Source: Streptomyces sp. Ru71 | Lineage (GTDB): Bacteria > Actinomycetota > Actinomycetes > Streptomycetales > Streptomycetaceae | DNA: 64,000 nt | Direction: 5' to 3' | NCBI RefSeq assembly: GCF_002920535.1 | Contig: NZ_PQSS01000003.1 | Span: 124,001-188,000 of the forward strand | Shown here: piece by piece, positions 1-8,553 of the stretch | How the letters are laid out: every line of letters starts with the position of its first letter | Numbering within the stretch: position 1 is the first letter of the stretch | Notes under the pieces: generated by a model | The model's database searches: none | What the model was told of the DNA's origin: nothing | The model's input: the letters and a program-made list of their open reading frames with translations, nothing else | Translations under genes and position numbers: made by a program

Positions 1-1642
1 AGCCGAAGGACGTGGCGTCCGCCCGGTTGCGCCGCTCGGTGAGTTCGAGGATGTGCCCGTGCTTGTTGCTGTTGCGCGGGTTGGCCTCGTCGGCCGGCGC
101 GTAACCGTTCTTGCCGCGGTTGGAGTTGTTGGTGAGGGCGACGTACACCTTGCCGGTGTGCGGGGAGGGCTGGATGTCCTCGGGCCGGTCCATCTTCGTC
201 GCGCCCACCTTGTCGCCGGCGAGCCGGGTGAAGACGAACACCTCCTCGGCGGTCATCCCCTCCACGTGCGAGATCGCACCGTCGGCGGTGGCGGTGGCCA
301 GCGGGATCCACTCCCCGCTCCCGTCGAACTCGCCATCGGCGGGGAGCTTGCCGCTGCCGTCGATGTCGGCGGCCGGCGAGTCACCGGTGAGCCTGGCGAC
401 GTAGAGGGTGCCCTCGTCGAGCAGCGAGAGATTGTGCTCCCGCGCGGCGCGCGAGCCGCCGTGCCGCATCCGCTTGCTGCCGACGAACTTGTAGAAGTAG
501 TCGAACCGCTCGTCGTCACCGGTGTAGACGACGGGCCGCCCGTCCTCGGTGAGCCGCACGGTGGCGGCCTCGTGCTTGAAGCGCCCGAGCGCGGTGTGCT
601 TGCGCGGCGTGGAGTCGGGGTCGTACGGGTCGAACTCCACCACGTACCCGAACCGGTGCACCTCGTTGGGCTCCTGCGCGAGGTCGAAGCGCTTGTCGAA
701 GCGTTCCCACTTGCGCTCGGTGGCCCCGGTCCCGATGCCGTAGCGCTTGTCGGTGGCGCGGCTGCCGTTCGCGAAGTACTGGTTGAAGTTCTCCTCGCCG
801 TGCAGGGTCGTCCCCCACGGCGTGGTCCCGCCGGAGCAGTTGTTGAGCGTGCCGAGAACGGTACGGCCGGCGGGGTCGGCGGAGGTCTTGAGCAGGTCGG
901 ACCCGGCGGCGGGCCCGGTCAGCCGGAACGGGGTGGTGGCGGTGACGCGCCGGTTGAGGTGATGCCGGGAAACGGCGGTCAGCCTCCCGGTGCCGCGGTC
1001 CTCCTCCACGACGACGGCGGACAGCCCGTGTGCCGCCCAGGCGACCTCGACCTGCTCCCGGGTCGGGTTCTCCGGGTCGTAACCACGGAACATGAGCACC
1101 TCGTCGGTGTACTCGTGGTTGGCGACGAGGAGCTGCCGGTGCCGCTCACCGGGGAGGGGCAGCAGGGCGAGAAAGTCGTTGTTGTACCCGAACTGCCCGG
1201 CCTGAGCCTGCGCGGTCTGCTTCTCCGGGTCGAAGGCGGGCGCCCCGCGCAGAATGGGCTCGCCCCAGCGGATGACGACGTTCTGCCGGTAGCCCTCGGG
1301 GACGGTGACCTGGTCGGCGGTGTTGGGCGCGACGGGGGAGAAGCGCAGCCCGCGAGCGGCGCGGCCGTGCTGCGCGGCGGCGGCCGGCTGGGCGGCGGCC
1401 GGCTGCGGGACCGCGAGCGCGGCACCGCCGGCCGCGGCGGCCACGGTGACGACGGCGGCGGCACGCAGGGCGCTGCGGCGGCTGAGGGCACCGGCGATGA
1501 CATCACCGACGTACTCGTTGCCGCTGGTGTTGGGCACCTCGTGGAAACAGGCGTCGCCACACCGGAACCGGCACGTCAGGGCGGAACGCCCACCCGGGTG
1601 CGAAACGGACGGTGTCCCTATGAGCGGCAGCGGCTTGCGCAC
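1..1642 (-). CDS. phoX: PhoX-family alkaline phosphatase (DUF839), Tat-exported, 3' end beyond the window
   Basis: Secreted phosphatase that would release phosphate from organic esters during phosphate starvation. The window holds 547 codons from a GTG start at 1642, chosen because AGGGGAG lies just upstream and the protein then opens MRKPLPLIGT, the usual beginning of Streptomyces PhoX-like proteins. A cysteine cluster CRFRCGDAC (about residues 24-32) comes before the twin-arginine segment SRRSALR (54-60) and an Ala-rich hydrophobic stretch, so the export signal sits unusually far from the N-terminus, as is normal in this family. The body matches the DUF839/PhoX beta-propeller (EGMTAEEVFVFTRLAG, RPEDIQPSPHTGKVYVA). 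The C-terminal part is outside the window. A PHO box upstream (1712-1733) supports PhoP control. The long plus-strand reading frame over this region is a shadow. Confidence 0.9.
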   Translation of the reverse strand, partial: MRKPLPLIGTPSVSHPGGRSALTCRFRCGDACFHEVPNTSGNEYVGDVIAGALSRRSALRAAAVVTVAAAAGGAALAVPQPAAAQPAAAAQHGRAARGLRFSPVAPNTADQVTVPEGYRQNVVIRWGEPILRGAPAFDPEKQTAQAQAGQFGYNNDFLALLPLPGERHRQLLVANHEYTDEVLMFRGYDPENPTREQVEVAWAAHGLSAVVVEEDRGTGRLTAVSRHHLNRRVTATTPFRLTGPAAGSDLLKTSADPAGRTVLGTLNNCSGGTTPWGTTLHGEENFNQYFANGSRATDKRYGIGTGATERKWERFDKRFDLAQEPNEVHRFGYVVEFDPYDPDSTPRKHTALGRFKHEAATVRLTEDGRPVVYTGDDERFDYFYKFVGSKRMRHGGSRAAREHNLSLLDEGTLYVARLTGDSPAADIDGSGKLPADGEFDGSGEWIPLATATADGAISHVEGMTAEEVFVFTRLAGDKVGATKMDRPEDIQPSPHTGKVYVALTNNSNRGKNGYAPADEANPRNSNKHGHILELTERRNRADATSFG

Positions 1643-1711
1643 TTTACTCTCCCCTTGCGTTCCCTTGGCGTGAACGTGACGGTAGGGGTGTGCGTGTGCG
1701 GAAGCGCTGCG

Positions 1712-1733
1712 ACCGGATGAACGAAGGGTGAAC
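1712..1733 (-). promoter_or_regulatory. PHO box (PhoP binding site) upstream of phoX
   Basis: On the minus strand two 11-bp direct repeats abut: GTTCACCCTTC (1733-1723) and GTTCATCCGGT (1722-1712). This is the direct-repeat unit described for PhoP sites in Streptomyces. It ends about 70 bp before the phoX start, a normal place for an activator. The repeats are seen directly; PhoP binding is inferred from the motif and the target gene. Confidence 0.72.
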
Positions 1734-1874
1734 CCGCGTCGTCCGTCGGGGTGTTGACACGGGGATGTCCGCCCTGCTCACCCCTCCCCAAGATCACCCC
1801 TCGGGGCCGCTAACCTTACGTGTCCGTCCTGGCCAGGGATCGACGGGCACCAACTCACGCGAAGGGTTGCGCAC

Positions 1875-3602
1875 ATGGGCATTCTCACTCTCCTGCGGAA
1901 CGCGTTCGGCCGATCACGCAAGGCACGCACGGCCGAGGCAGAGAGTGCGGAACCGACGGCGACGCGGGAGTCCACGGAGCCGACGAAGACCGCGCCGGAA
2001 CCGGCCCGCCCGGAGCCGGCCACGCAGGAACCGACCACGCCCGAGCCCACGGAAGCGACGGATTCCGGCCACCCGGAACCGACCACCGCGACGGCAAGCG
2101 CGACGCAGGACCCCACCCCCCGCATCCCGGAGCCCCGCCCGGCGCTCCGCGACACCCACGAACTGGTGGTAGCGGCCTTCGACCACGTAACGGTCCCCAG
2201 GCCCACCCGCCCGACGGACCAGCCGGAGGAAGAGCCCCTCACCCAAGAAACGGCGCAGCCGGAGCCGACGCTCACCGAGGAGAAGTCCCCGGAGGAGCCG
2301 CCGGCCGCGGAGGCCGAGCCGGCGAAGGCCCAGGAACCGGCAGAGGAAGAGCCGGCGGCCGCCGAGGAGAAGCCGGCGGAAGAGCCGACGACCGCCGAAG
2401 AGGAGGCCGCGGAAGAGCCCGCGGTCGCCGAAGAGGAGACCGCGGAAGAGCCGACGGCCGCCGAGGCCGCGGAAGAGCCGACGATCGCCGAGGACAAGCC
2501 GACGGAGGCCCACGAACCGGCGGAGCCGGAACCGGCGGCCGCCGTGGAGGAGCCCGCGGAAGGGCCGACGGCCGCCGAGGAGAAGCCTGCGGAAGAGCCC
2601 GCGGTCGACGAAGACGAGACCGCGGAAGAACCCGCGGTCGCCGAAGAGGAGCCGGCGAAGGAAGAGCCGGTCGCGGAGGAGGAGCCGGCGCAGCCGGCTG
2701 ACGCCCCCGAGCCCGCAGCCGCCGACGGCGAGGACACCCCACAGGGGCCACTCGCACCCGACAACGAATCCCGCACGGGTGGTGCGGGTGGGAACGAGAC
2801 GGCCGAAGGCGAAGCCGAGGCCGAGCCCACAGCCCCCGAACCCGCGGCCGCCGACGGCGAGGACGCCCCGCAGGGGAACGACACGGCCGAAGGCGGAGCC
2901 GAGGCCGAAGCCCCCGAAAACGACGACCCCGCCCCCAAGCCCGCCGTCCCCCTCACCCGCGTCAAGGCCACCGCCCCCACCCTGACCACCGCCTACAAGG
3001 CCGCCACCGCCGCCCTCAAGAAGCACGACCTCACCGGCACCCGAGCCAAGGTCTACCTCGTCCTCGACCGCTCCGCGAGCATGCGCCCGTACTACAAGGA
3101 CGGCTCCGCCCAGGCCCTCGCCGAGCAGACCCTCGCTCTCGCCGCCCACCTCGACCCCGAGGCCACGCTCCAGGTCGTCTTCTTCTCCACGGAGGTGGAC
3201 GGCACCGGCGAGCTCACCCTCACCGACCACGAGAACAAGATCGACGAGCTGCACGCCGGCCTCGGCCGCATGGGCCGCACCAGCTACCACGCCGCGGTCC
3301 AGCAGGTGATCGACCTGCACGGCAAGACGCAGGACCCCACCGGCCCCGCCCTCGTCGTCTTCCAGACCGACGGCGCCCCGGACGCGAAGACCCCCGCCAC
3401 CCAGTCCCTCACGGACGCGGCGAAGAACCACCCCGCCCTCTTCTTCTCCTTCGTCGCCTTCGGTGAGCACGACAACAAGGCCTTCGACTACCTCCGCAAG
3501 CTGAAGACCGAGAACACGTCCTTCTTCCATGCCGGCCCCACCCCCCGCGAGCTCACCGACAAGGAGCTCTACGAGGGCGTACTGGCCACCTGGCGCCCGT
3601 GA
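1875..3602 (+). CDS. VWA-domain protein with long Glu/Ala/Pro-rich linker (TerY/TerF-like VWA)
   Basis: 575 residues in three parts. Residues 1-20 form a short basic head (MGILTLLRNAFGRSRKAR). Residues about 20-360 are low complexity, built from variations on AEEEPAEEPTAAEE and ending with two copies of an EPAAADGED-type segment. Residues about 375-575 form a VWA domain with the MIDAS motif D-R-S-A-S at 398-402, a conserved Thr in GRTSYHAAV and the acidic FQTDGAPD. The VWA part resembles the tellurium-resistance-associated TerF/TerY class, which binds divalent metal and protein partners. No signal peptide or membrane span is visible, so it is probably cytoplasmic. No other ter gene lies nearby, so a tellurite role is not supported. 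The ATG start has a modest GAAGGGTTG leader. A strong hairpin follows the stop. Confidence 0.8.
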   Translation: MGILTLLRNAFGRSRKARTAEAESAEPTATRESTEPTKTAPEPARPEPATQEPTTPEPTEATDSGHPEPTTATASATQDPTPRIPEPRPALRDTHELVVAAFDHVTVPRPTRPTDQPEEEPLTQETAQPEPTLTEEKSPEEPPAAEAEPAKAQEPAEEEPAAAEEKPAEEPTTAEEEAAEEPAVAEEETAEEPTAAEAAEEPTIAEDKPTEAHEPAEPEPAAAVEEPAEGPTAAEEKPAEEPAVDEDETAEEPAVAEEEPAKEEPVAEEEPAQPADAPEPAAADGEDTPQGPLAPDNESRTGGAGGNETAEGEAEAEPTAPEPAAADGEDAPQGNDTAEGGAEAEAPENDDPAPKPAVPLTRVKATAPTLTTAYKAATAALKKHDLTGTRAKVYLVLDRSASMRPYYKDGSAQALAEQTLALAAHLDPEATLQVVFFSTEVDGTGELTLTDHENKIDELHAGLGRMGRTSYHAAVQQVIDLHGKTQDPTGPALVVFQTDGAPDAKTPATQSLTDAAKNHPALFFSFVAFGEHDNKAFDYLRKLKTENTSFFHAGPTPRELTDKELYEGVLATWRP

Positions 3603-3609
3603 CGCGACC

Positions 3610-3642
3610 GGGGGGTGGACGGAACCGCTCCGTCCACCCCCC
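3610..3642 (+). terminator. Hairpin terminator after the VWA gene
   Basis: GGGGGGTGGACGG (3610-3622) pairs perfectly with CCGTCCACCCCCC (3630-3642) around a 7-nt loop, 8 bp after the stop codon. No long U-tract follows, as is usual in high-GC actinomycetes. Confidence 0.75.
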
Positions 3643-3675
3643 GAAACGCGTGTGAGTCGATCTTCACCGGGCCAG

Positions 3676-3691
3676 TAGGATTTCGACCATG
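3676..3691 (+). promoter_or_regulatory. Probable leaderless promoter of metG
   Basis: The hexamer TAGGAT (3676-3681) fits an actinomycete -10 box and is followed by exactly 7 nt before the metG ATG at 3689. There is no Shine-Dalgarno sequence in that gap. This spacing puts the transcription start on or beside the A of the start codon. Confidence 0.5.
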
Positions 3692-5305
3692 GCGGCCACT
3701 GGATCCGAGAAGCAGGCGGGGAAGGCGTACTACGTCTCCACGCCCATCTACTACGTCAACGACGCTCCTCACCTGGGCCACGCCTACACGACCGTTGCAG
3801 GGGACGTGCTCACGCGCTGGCACCGTCAGCGCGGCGAGAAGGTGTGGTACCTCACCGGCACGGACGAGCACGGTCAGAAGATCATGCGCACGGCCGAGGC
3901 GAACGGGGTGACGCCCCAGCAGTGGGCGGACAAGCTCGTCACCGAGGCCTGGAAGCCTCTCTGGGAGCACCTGGAGATCGCGAACGACGACTTCATCCGC
4001 ACCACGCAGAAGCGGCACACCGACCGCGTCCAGGAGTTCGTGCAGGACCTGTACGACAAGGGCGAGATCTACAAGGGCGGCTACGAGGGCCCGTACTGCG
4101 TGGGCTGCGAGGAGTACAAGCTCCCTGGTGAGCTGCTCGACGGCGAGGGCGAGTACGCGGGTCAGAAGCTCTGCCCGATCCACAAGAAGCCGGTGGAGAT
4201 CCTCAGCGAGGAGAACTACTTCTTCAAGCTGAGCGAGTACACCGACAAGCTCCTCGCCCACTACGAGGCGAACCCCGGCTTCATCCAGCCGGAGTCCGCG
4301 CGTAACGAGGTGCTGAACTTCGTCCGACAGGGCTTGCAGGACCTGTCGATCTCCCGCTCCACCTTCGACTGGGGCATCCCGATCCCGTGGGATGCCAAGC
4401 ACGTGATCTACGTGTGGGTCGACGCGCTGCTGAACTACGCCACGGCCGTCGGCTACAACGAGAACCCGGAGAAGTTCGAGGCCACCTTCCCGGCCGACGT
4501 GCACCTCGTCGGAAAGGACATCCTCCGCTTCCACGCGGTGATCTGGCCGGCCATGCTGATGGCACAGGGTCTGCCGCTGCCGAAGAAGATCGCCGCGAAC
4601 GGCTGGCTGATGGTCGGCGGCGAGAAGATGTCGAAGTCCAACCTGACCGGCATCAAGCCGCAGGACCTGACCTCGCACTTCGGCGTGGACGCCTACCGCT
4701 GGTACTTCCTGCGCGCGATCGCCTTCGGCCAGGACGGCTCGTTCTCCTGGGAGGACTTCTCCGCCCGGTACACCTCCGAGCTGGCCAACGACTACGGCAA
4801 CCTCGCCTCCCGTGTGGCGGCCATGGTCGGCAAGTACTTCGGCGGCGAGCTGCCCGCGTCCACGGCCGACGGGGACGCCGAGAAGGCGATCCACGACGGC
4901 CTGGCCAAGGCGGTGGCCGAGGCCGACCGCAAGATCGGCGAGGAGCTGGACTTCCAGGGCGGCATCCTGGCGGTCTTCGACTTCGTCAAGCAGGTCAACG
5001 GCTACATCACCGAGCAGGAGCCCTGGAAGGTCGCCAAGGACGACTCCGAGGAGGGCAAGGCCCGCCTCGCGACGATCCTCTACACGGCCGCCGAGGCCCT
5101 GCGCGCCGTCGCCGTGCTGCTCAACCCGGTCATGCCGGAGACCTCGCAGAAGCTGTGGGACTCCCTCGGCGCCGAGGCGTCCCTGGGCGCCCTGGCCGAG
5201 CAGCGGGTGCAGGAGGCCGGCGAGTGGGGCCGCCTGCCCGCCGGCACCACGGTCACCAAGGGCGCGGTGCTCTTCCCCCGCCTGGAGGAGAAGCCCACCG
5301 CGTGA
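3689..5305 (+). CDS. metG: Methionyl-tRNA synthetase
   Basis: Charges tRNA-Met with methionine in the cytoplasm. The 538-residue protein has the class I signature HLGH at residues 28-31 (variant of HIGH) and KMSKS at 313-317. A zinc-knuckle-like insertion with CVGC and a later Cys (KLCPIHKKP) lies between them at about residues 135-165, and the anticodon-binding helices occupy the C-terminal third (NDYGNLASRVAAMV). The C-terminal tRNA-binding/dimerisation domain found in longer MetRS proteins is absent, which is normal for actinobacteria. The ATG at 3689 is preferred because a -10-like hexamer lies 7 nt upstream. A strong hairpin follows the gene. Confidence 0.97.
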   Translation: MAATGSEKQAGKAYYVSTPIYYVNDAPHLGHAYTTVAGDVLTRWHRQRGEKVWYLTGTDEHGQKIMRTAEANGVTPQQWADKLVTEAWKPLWEHLEIANDDFIRTTQKRHTDRVQEFVQDLYDKGEIYKGGYEGPYCVGCEEYKLPGELLDGEGEYAGQKLCPIHKKPVEILSEENYFFKLSEYTDKLLAHYEANPGFIQPESARNEVLNFVRQGLQDLSISRSTFDWGIPIPWDAKHVIYVWVDALLNYATAVGYNENPEKFEATFPADVHLVGKDILRFHAVIWPAMLMAQGLPLPKKIAANGWLMVGGEKMSKSNLTGIKPQDLTSHFGVDAYRWYFLRAIAFGQDGSFSWEDFSARYTSELANDYGNLASRVAAMVGKYFGGELPASTADGDAEKAIHDGLAKAVAEADRKIGEELDFQGGILAVFDFVKQVNGYITEQEPWKVAKDDSEEGKARLATILYTAAEALRAVAVLLNPVMPETSQKLWDSLGAEASLGALAEQRVQEAGEWGRLPAGTTVTKGAVLFPRLEEKPTA

Positions 5306-5340
5306 CGCCGTAAGGCCGTGAGGCCCGCAGGACACGCAGG

Positions 5341-5374
5341 ACCGCCCCCGAGGAGCCCCGCTCCCGGGGGCGGT
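5341..5374 (+). terminator. Terminator hairpin after metG
   Basis: ACCGCCCCCG (5341-5350) pairs with CGGGGGCGGT (5365-5374), and an inner GGAG/CTCC stem extends it, leaving a small CCCCG loop and one bulged A. It starts 35 bp after the metG stop. Confidence 0.78.
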
Positions 5375-5429
5375 CGGCTTTCCGCACCGGCGCGGCTGCC
5401 GGTCCCCCGCCCCCGGCGTCTGACAGCAT

Positions 5430-6128
5430 GTGGCTCCCGTGAACCTCTCCGCACCCCACCAGCGCCTCCTCGGCGACACCGTCACCGCGGGCAGCCCGCA
5501 CGGGCTGGTCCTGGCCGGCGGGTACGCCCTTGAGGCACACGGCCTGCTGACCCGGCCGCACGCGAACGTCGACGTCGCGACTCAGAGCGGTGAGCCCATG
5601 GAGCGCATCGCCGAGGACATCCGTACGGCTCTGGAGGCGCGCGGCCGGCAGGTGCGCACCGCGTCCGTGACCCCGCTGTCGGCGCAGCTGACCGTCACCG
5701 ACCCGCCCACCGGCGAGGAGTGCGCCCTCGCCCTGCACAAAGAGGCGTTCTGGCATCCGCCGGTGCTCACCGAGGCCGGTCCCACGCTGTCCCTGGAGGA
5801 CGCGGTCGGCACGAAGATCCGTGCCCTGTACGACCGGGGCGGTGCCGTCGACCTGATCGACGCGCGGGCCGCCGCCGCCCGCTTCGGTTTCCCCGATCTG
5901 GAGGAGCTGGGCCGCCGCCATGCCCACGACCCCTTCGACCTGCCCACCCTGCAGTCCCGCCTCACCGGCACCGACTGGTACCCGGACGGCGCCTTCACGG
6001 CGTACGGCCTGCCGGCGCAGGAGATCACCGCCCTGCGCGCCTGGGCGCAGCACTGGTCCGACGACATCGCCGAACGTCTTCTGGAGGACGGCGCCTCACC
6101 CGATGACGCCGGTGACGCGGACGGGTAG
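5430..6128 (+). CDS. Nucleotidyltransferase-fold protein (AbiEii-like), function unknown
   Basis: 232 residues. The N-terminal part has the pattern LVLAGGYALEAHGLLTRPHANVDVAT (GG, a basic patch, then D-x-D-like NVDV), which resembles the AbiEii/MNT-type nucleotidyltransferase fold. The later segment LSLEDAVGTKIRALYDRGGAVDLIDA is typical of the same family (K before a R-D pair). No AbiEi-type antitoxin gene is adjacent, so a toxin-antitoxin reading is not supported; a stand-alone nucleotidyltransferase is more likely. The first acidic residue of the motif is Asn here, so catalytic competence is uncertain. There is no clear ribosome site; GTG at 5439 is an equally good start. The next gene follows after 40 bp on the same strand. 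Confidence 0.65.
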   Translation: MAPVNLSAPHQRLLGDTVTAGSPHGLVLAGGYALEAHGLLTRPHANVDVATQSGEPMERIAEDIRTALEARGRQVRTASVTPLSAQLTVTDPPTGEECALALHKEAFWHPPVLTEAGPTLSLEDAVGTKIRALYDRGGAVDLIDARAAAARFGFPDLEELGRRHAHDPFDLPTLQSRLTGTDWYPDGAFTAYGLPAQEITALRAWAQHWSDDIAERLLEDGASPDDAGDADG

Positions 6129-6168
6129 ATTGCCCAAGATCGCTGTCACGTTCATCTGGGGGGACCAC

Positions 6169-6534
6169 ATGGCACTGTTCGGCAACGCGCACACCATCGA
6201 CTCGGGCGAGGCCCAGCAGGAGTACGCCCGGCTGCTGGGCAACGGCGAGCAGGTGCACGCCGCCTACCTGCTGATCCGCGACACCATCCTGTTCACCGAC
6301 CGGCGGCTGATCCTGGTCGACAAGCAGGGCATCACCGGCAAGAAGGTCGAGTACCACTCCATCCCGTACCGCAGCATCACGCACTTCGCGGTGGAGACCG
6401 CCGGCACGTTCGACCTGGACGCCGAGCTGAAGATCTGGGTGTCCGGCACGGCCGCCCCGATCGAGAAGACGTTCACCAAGGGCGTCGACATCTACGAGGT
6501 CCAGGCGATCCTCACGCAGTTCGTCGCCAAGTGA
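6169..6534 (+). CDS. PH-domain protein (bPH-type, YvbH-like)
   Basis: 121 residues forming essentially one bacterial pleckstrin-homology fold: LLIRDTILFTDRRLILVDKQGITGKKVEYHSIPYRSITHFAVETAG and the closing helix DIYEVQAILTQFV. Such small soluble proteins are common in Streptomyces and their ligand is unknown. The ATG at 6169 has a strong GGGGGGA site 5 nt upstream. It ends just before a bidirectional terminator shared with aspS. Confidence 0.82.
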   Translation: MALFGNAHTIDSGEAQQEYARLLGNGEQVHAAYLLIRDTILFTDRRLILVDKQGITGKKVEYHSIPYRSITHFAVETAGTFDLDAELKIWVSGTAAPIEKTFTKGVDIYEVQAILTQFVAK

Positions 6535-6551
6535 CCTCTGCCCGGTGACAC

Positions 6552-6590
6552 CGAAGGCGCCCGGGACCGACGCGGTCCCGGGCGCCTTCG
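6552..6590. terminator. Bidirectional terminator between the PH gene and aspS
   Basis: A perfect 18-bp inverted repeat, CGAAGGCGCCCGGGACCG (6552-6569) against its complement (6573-6590), with a 3-nt loop ACG. It sits between two convergent genes and would work for both. Confidence 0.88.
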
Positions 6591-6604
6591 CGTGGGCGTG
6601 CCGC

Positions 6605-8368
6605 TTACTTCGGCTGCGGCTTGTTCACCGTCAGGTGGAGCTCCTTCAGGCGGGCCGCGTCCAGCTCGGTCGGGGCGCCCATCATCAGGTCCTGGGCGTT
6701 GCCGTTGAGCGGGAAGGCGATGGTCTCGCGGATGTTCGGCTCGTCGGCGAGCAGCATGACGATGCGGTCGACGCCGGGGGCGATGCCGCCGTGCGGCGGG
6801 GCGCCGAAGCGGAACGCGCGCAGCATGCCGGCGAACTCGCGCTCGGTGACCTCACGGTCGTAGCCGGCGATCTCGAACGCCTTGAGCATGATGTCCGGCT
6901 CGTGGTTGCGGATCGCGCCGGAGGACAGCTCGACGCCGTTGCAGACGATGTCGTACTGCCAGGCCAGGATGTCCAGCGGGTCCTGGTTCTCCAAGGCGTC
7001 CATGCCGCCCTGCGGCATCGAGAACGGGTTGTGCGAGAAGTCGATCCGGCCGGTCTCCTCGTCCTTCTCGAACATCGGGAAGTCGACGATCCAGCAGAAG
7101 CGGAAGACGTTCTCCTCGAAGTGGCCGGCGCGCTTGGCGGCCTCGACGCGGACCGCTCCCATGATCTTGGAGACCTCGTCGAACTCGCCCGCGCCGAAGA
7201 ACACGGCGTGGCCGGCCTCCAGGCCGAGGCGCTCGGTGAGGACCTTGACGTTCTCCTCGGTGAGGAACTTCGCGATCGGGCCGGACAGCTGGCCGTCCTC
7301 GCCGACGCGCACCCACGCCAGGCCCTTGGCGCCCTGCGAGACGGCGTAGTCGCCGAGCTGGTCGAAGAACTTGCGGGGCTGGTCCTGGACGGCCGGGACC
7401 GGCAGCGCGCGCACGTGCTTGCCGGCGAACGCCTTGAACTCGCTGCCCTCGAAGACGTCCGTGATGTCGACGAGCTCCAGCTGGGCGCGCAGGTCCGGCT
7501 TGTCGGAGCCGTACTTCAGCATCGCCTCGCGGAACGGGATGCGCGGGAAGGGGGACGTCACATGACGGCCGCCGCCGAACTCCTCGAACAGCTCGGTCAT
7601 CAGCTTCTCGACCGGCTGGAAGACGTCCTCCTGCTCGACGAAGCTCATCTCGATGTCGAGCTGGTAGAACTCGCCCGGCGAGCGGTCGGCGCGGGCGTCC
7701 TCGTCGCGGAAGCACGGCGCGATCTGGAAGTAGCGGTCGAAGCCGGAGATCATCAGCAGCTGCTTGAACTGCTGCGGGGCCTGCGGCAGGGCGTAGAACT
7801 TGCCCGGGTGCAGGCGGGAGGGCACGACGAAGTCGCGGGCGCCCTCGGGGGAGGTGGCCGTCAGGATGGGGGTGGCCATCTCGTTGAAGCCGAGCGCCGT
7901 CATCTTGTGGCGGATGGCGCCGATGACAGCCGTACGCAGCATGATGTTGCGGTGCATGCGCTCGCGGCGCAGGTCCAGGAAGCGGTACTCCAGGCGCCGC
8001 TCCTCGTTGACCCCGTCCTCGGTGTTGATCGTGAAGGGCAGGGGCTGGGCCGCACCGAGCAGCTCGACCTCGCCGACCTCGACCTCGATCTCACCGGTCG
8101 GCAGGTCCGGGTTCACGTTCTCGGTTCCACGTGAAACAACGCGGCCGTCGACGCGGACCGTGGACTCCTTGGAGACCTTGTCCAGGGCCTCGTACGCCTC
8201 GGTGCCGGGGCGGGCCACCAGCTGCGTGATGCCGTAGTGGTCGCGCAGATCGATGAAGAGGATGCCGCCCAGGTCGCGCCGATTGTGCAGCCAGCCACTC
8301 AGCCGGACGTCGGTGCCGACGTCAGAGGCGCGGAGCTCGCCGCAGGTGTGGGACCTGTACCGATGCAT
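6605..8368 (-). CDS. aspS: Aspartyl-tRNA synthetase
   Basis: Class II synthetase that charges tRNA-Asp. The 587-residue protein has an N-terminal OB-fold anticodon-binding domain ([23 protein letters not shown]), class II motif 2 ([12 protein letters not shown]), a bacterial GAD insertion in the middle, and motif 3 at the C-terminus ([21 protein letters not shown]). Length fits bacterial-type AspRS. The ATG at 8368 begins [13 protein letters not shown], the normal start for the family; the ribosome site is weak. A near-parS sequence lies inside the coding region at 8124-8137. Since the enzyme is the long bacterial type, it may also act on tRNA-Asn in species that use the amidotransferase route; sequence alone does not decide this. 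Confidence 0.97.
   Translation of the reverse strand: MHRYRSHTCGELRASDVGTDVRLSGWLHNRRDLGGILFIDLRDHYGITQLVARPGTEAYEALDKVSKESTVRVDGRVVSRGTENVNPDLPTGEIEVEVGEVELLGAAQPLPFTINTEDGVNEERRLEYRFLDLRRERMHRNIMLRTAVIGAIRHKMTALGFNEMATPILTATSPEGARDFVVPSRLHPGKFYALPQAPQQFKQLLMISGFDRYFQIAPCFRDEDARADRSPGEFYQLDIEMSFVEQEDVFQPVEKLMTELFEEFGGGRHVTSPFPRIPFREAMLKYGSDKPDLRAQLELVDITDVFEGSEFKAFAGKHVRALPVPAVQDQPRKFFDQLGDYAVSQGAKGLAWVRVGEDGQLSGPIAKFLTEENVKVLTERLGLEAGHAVFFGAGEFDEVSKIMGAVRVEAAKRAGHFEENVFRFCWIVDFPMFEKDEETGRIDFSHNPFSMPQGGMDALENQDPLDILAWQYDIVCNGVELSSGAIRNHEPDIMLKAFEIAGYDREVTEREFAGMLRAFRFGAPPHGGIAPGVDRIVMLLADEPNIRETIAFPLNGNAQDLMMGAPTELDAARLKELHLTVNKPQPK
8124..8137. promoter_or_regulatory. Near-consensus parS site inside aspS
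   Basis: GTTCCACGTGAAAC differs from the Streptomyces parS 14-mer GTTTCACGTGAAAC at one position. It lies within the OB-fold part of aspS, where silent changes are possible. Degenerate ParB sites in coding sequence are known near oriC. Binding strength cannot be judged here. Confidence 0.55.
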
Positions 8369-8411
8369 CGTCGTTCATCCAGTCTTCGCGGATCGGGAAT
8401 CTCCGGGGCCC

Positions 8412-8443
8412 GGTGCCCGGACTTTTCAAGGGTACCGGGCACC
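8412..8443. promoter_or_regulatory. Inverted repeat in the aspS upstream region
   Basis: GGTGCCCGG (8412-8420) and CCGGGCACC (8435-8443) are perfect complements separated by 14 nt. The element lies 44-75 bp upstream of the aspS start and 110 bp before the divergent phosphatase gene, so it could be a 5' leader hairpin of aspS or an operator. No T-box or other named element is recognisable. Confidence 0.4.
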
Positions 8444-8553
8444 CCGGGATCGCCTCCCCACCATTACCGCGCGGGCGGTACCGGAGAGCCGCCGGCCGCT
8501 GCGCTCGCCTGCTTCGGTGGCATTATGCGAACAGATCTTCTTAAAGTGGGGCA

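Noticed and set aside
53-1720. Long plus-strand frame across phoX
   Set aside because: It mirrors the PhoX gene on the minus strand; product is Val/Gly/Leu-rich with no motif. A typical high-GC shadow.
1875-3602. Tellurite-resistance operon
   Set aside because: Only a VWA domain resembles Ter proteins; no TerB, TerC, TerD or TerE gene is near.
5430-6128. AbiE toxin-antitoxin system
   Set aside because: Only a toxin-like fold is seen; no AbiEi partner lies on either side.
6545-8134. Plus-strand frame opposite aspS
   Set aside because: Full antisense shadow of aspS; product is low complexity and shows no domain.
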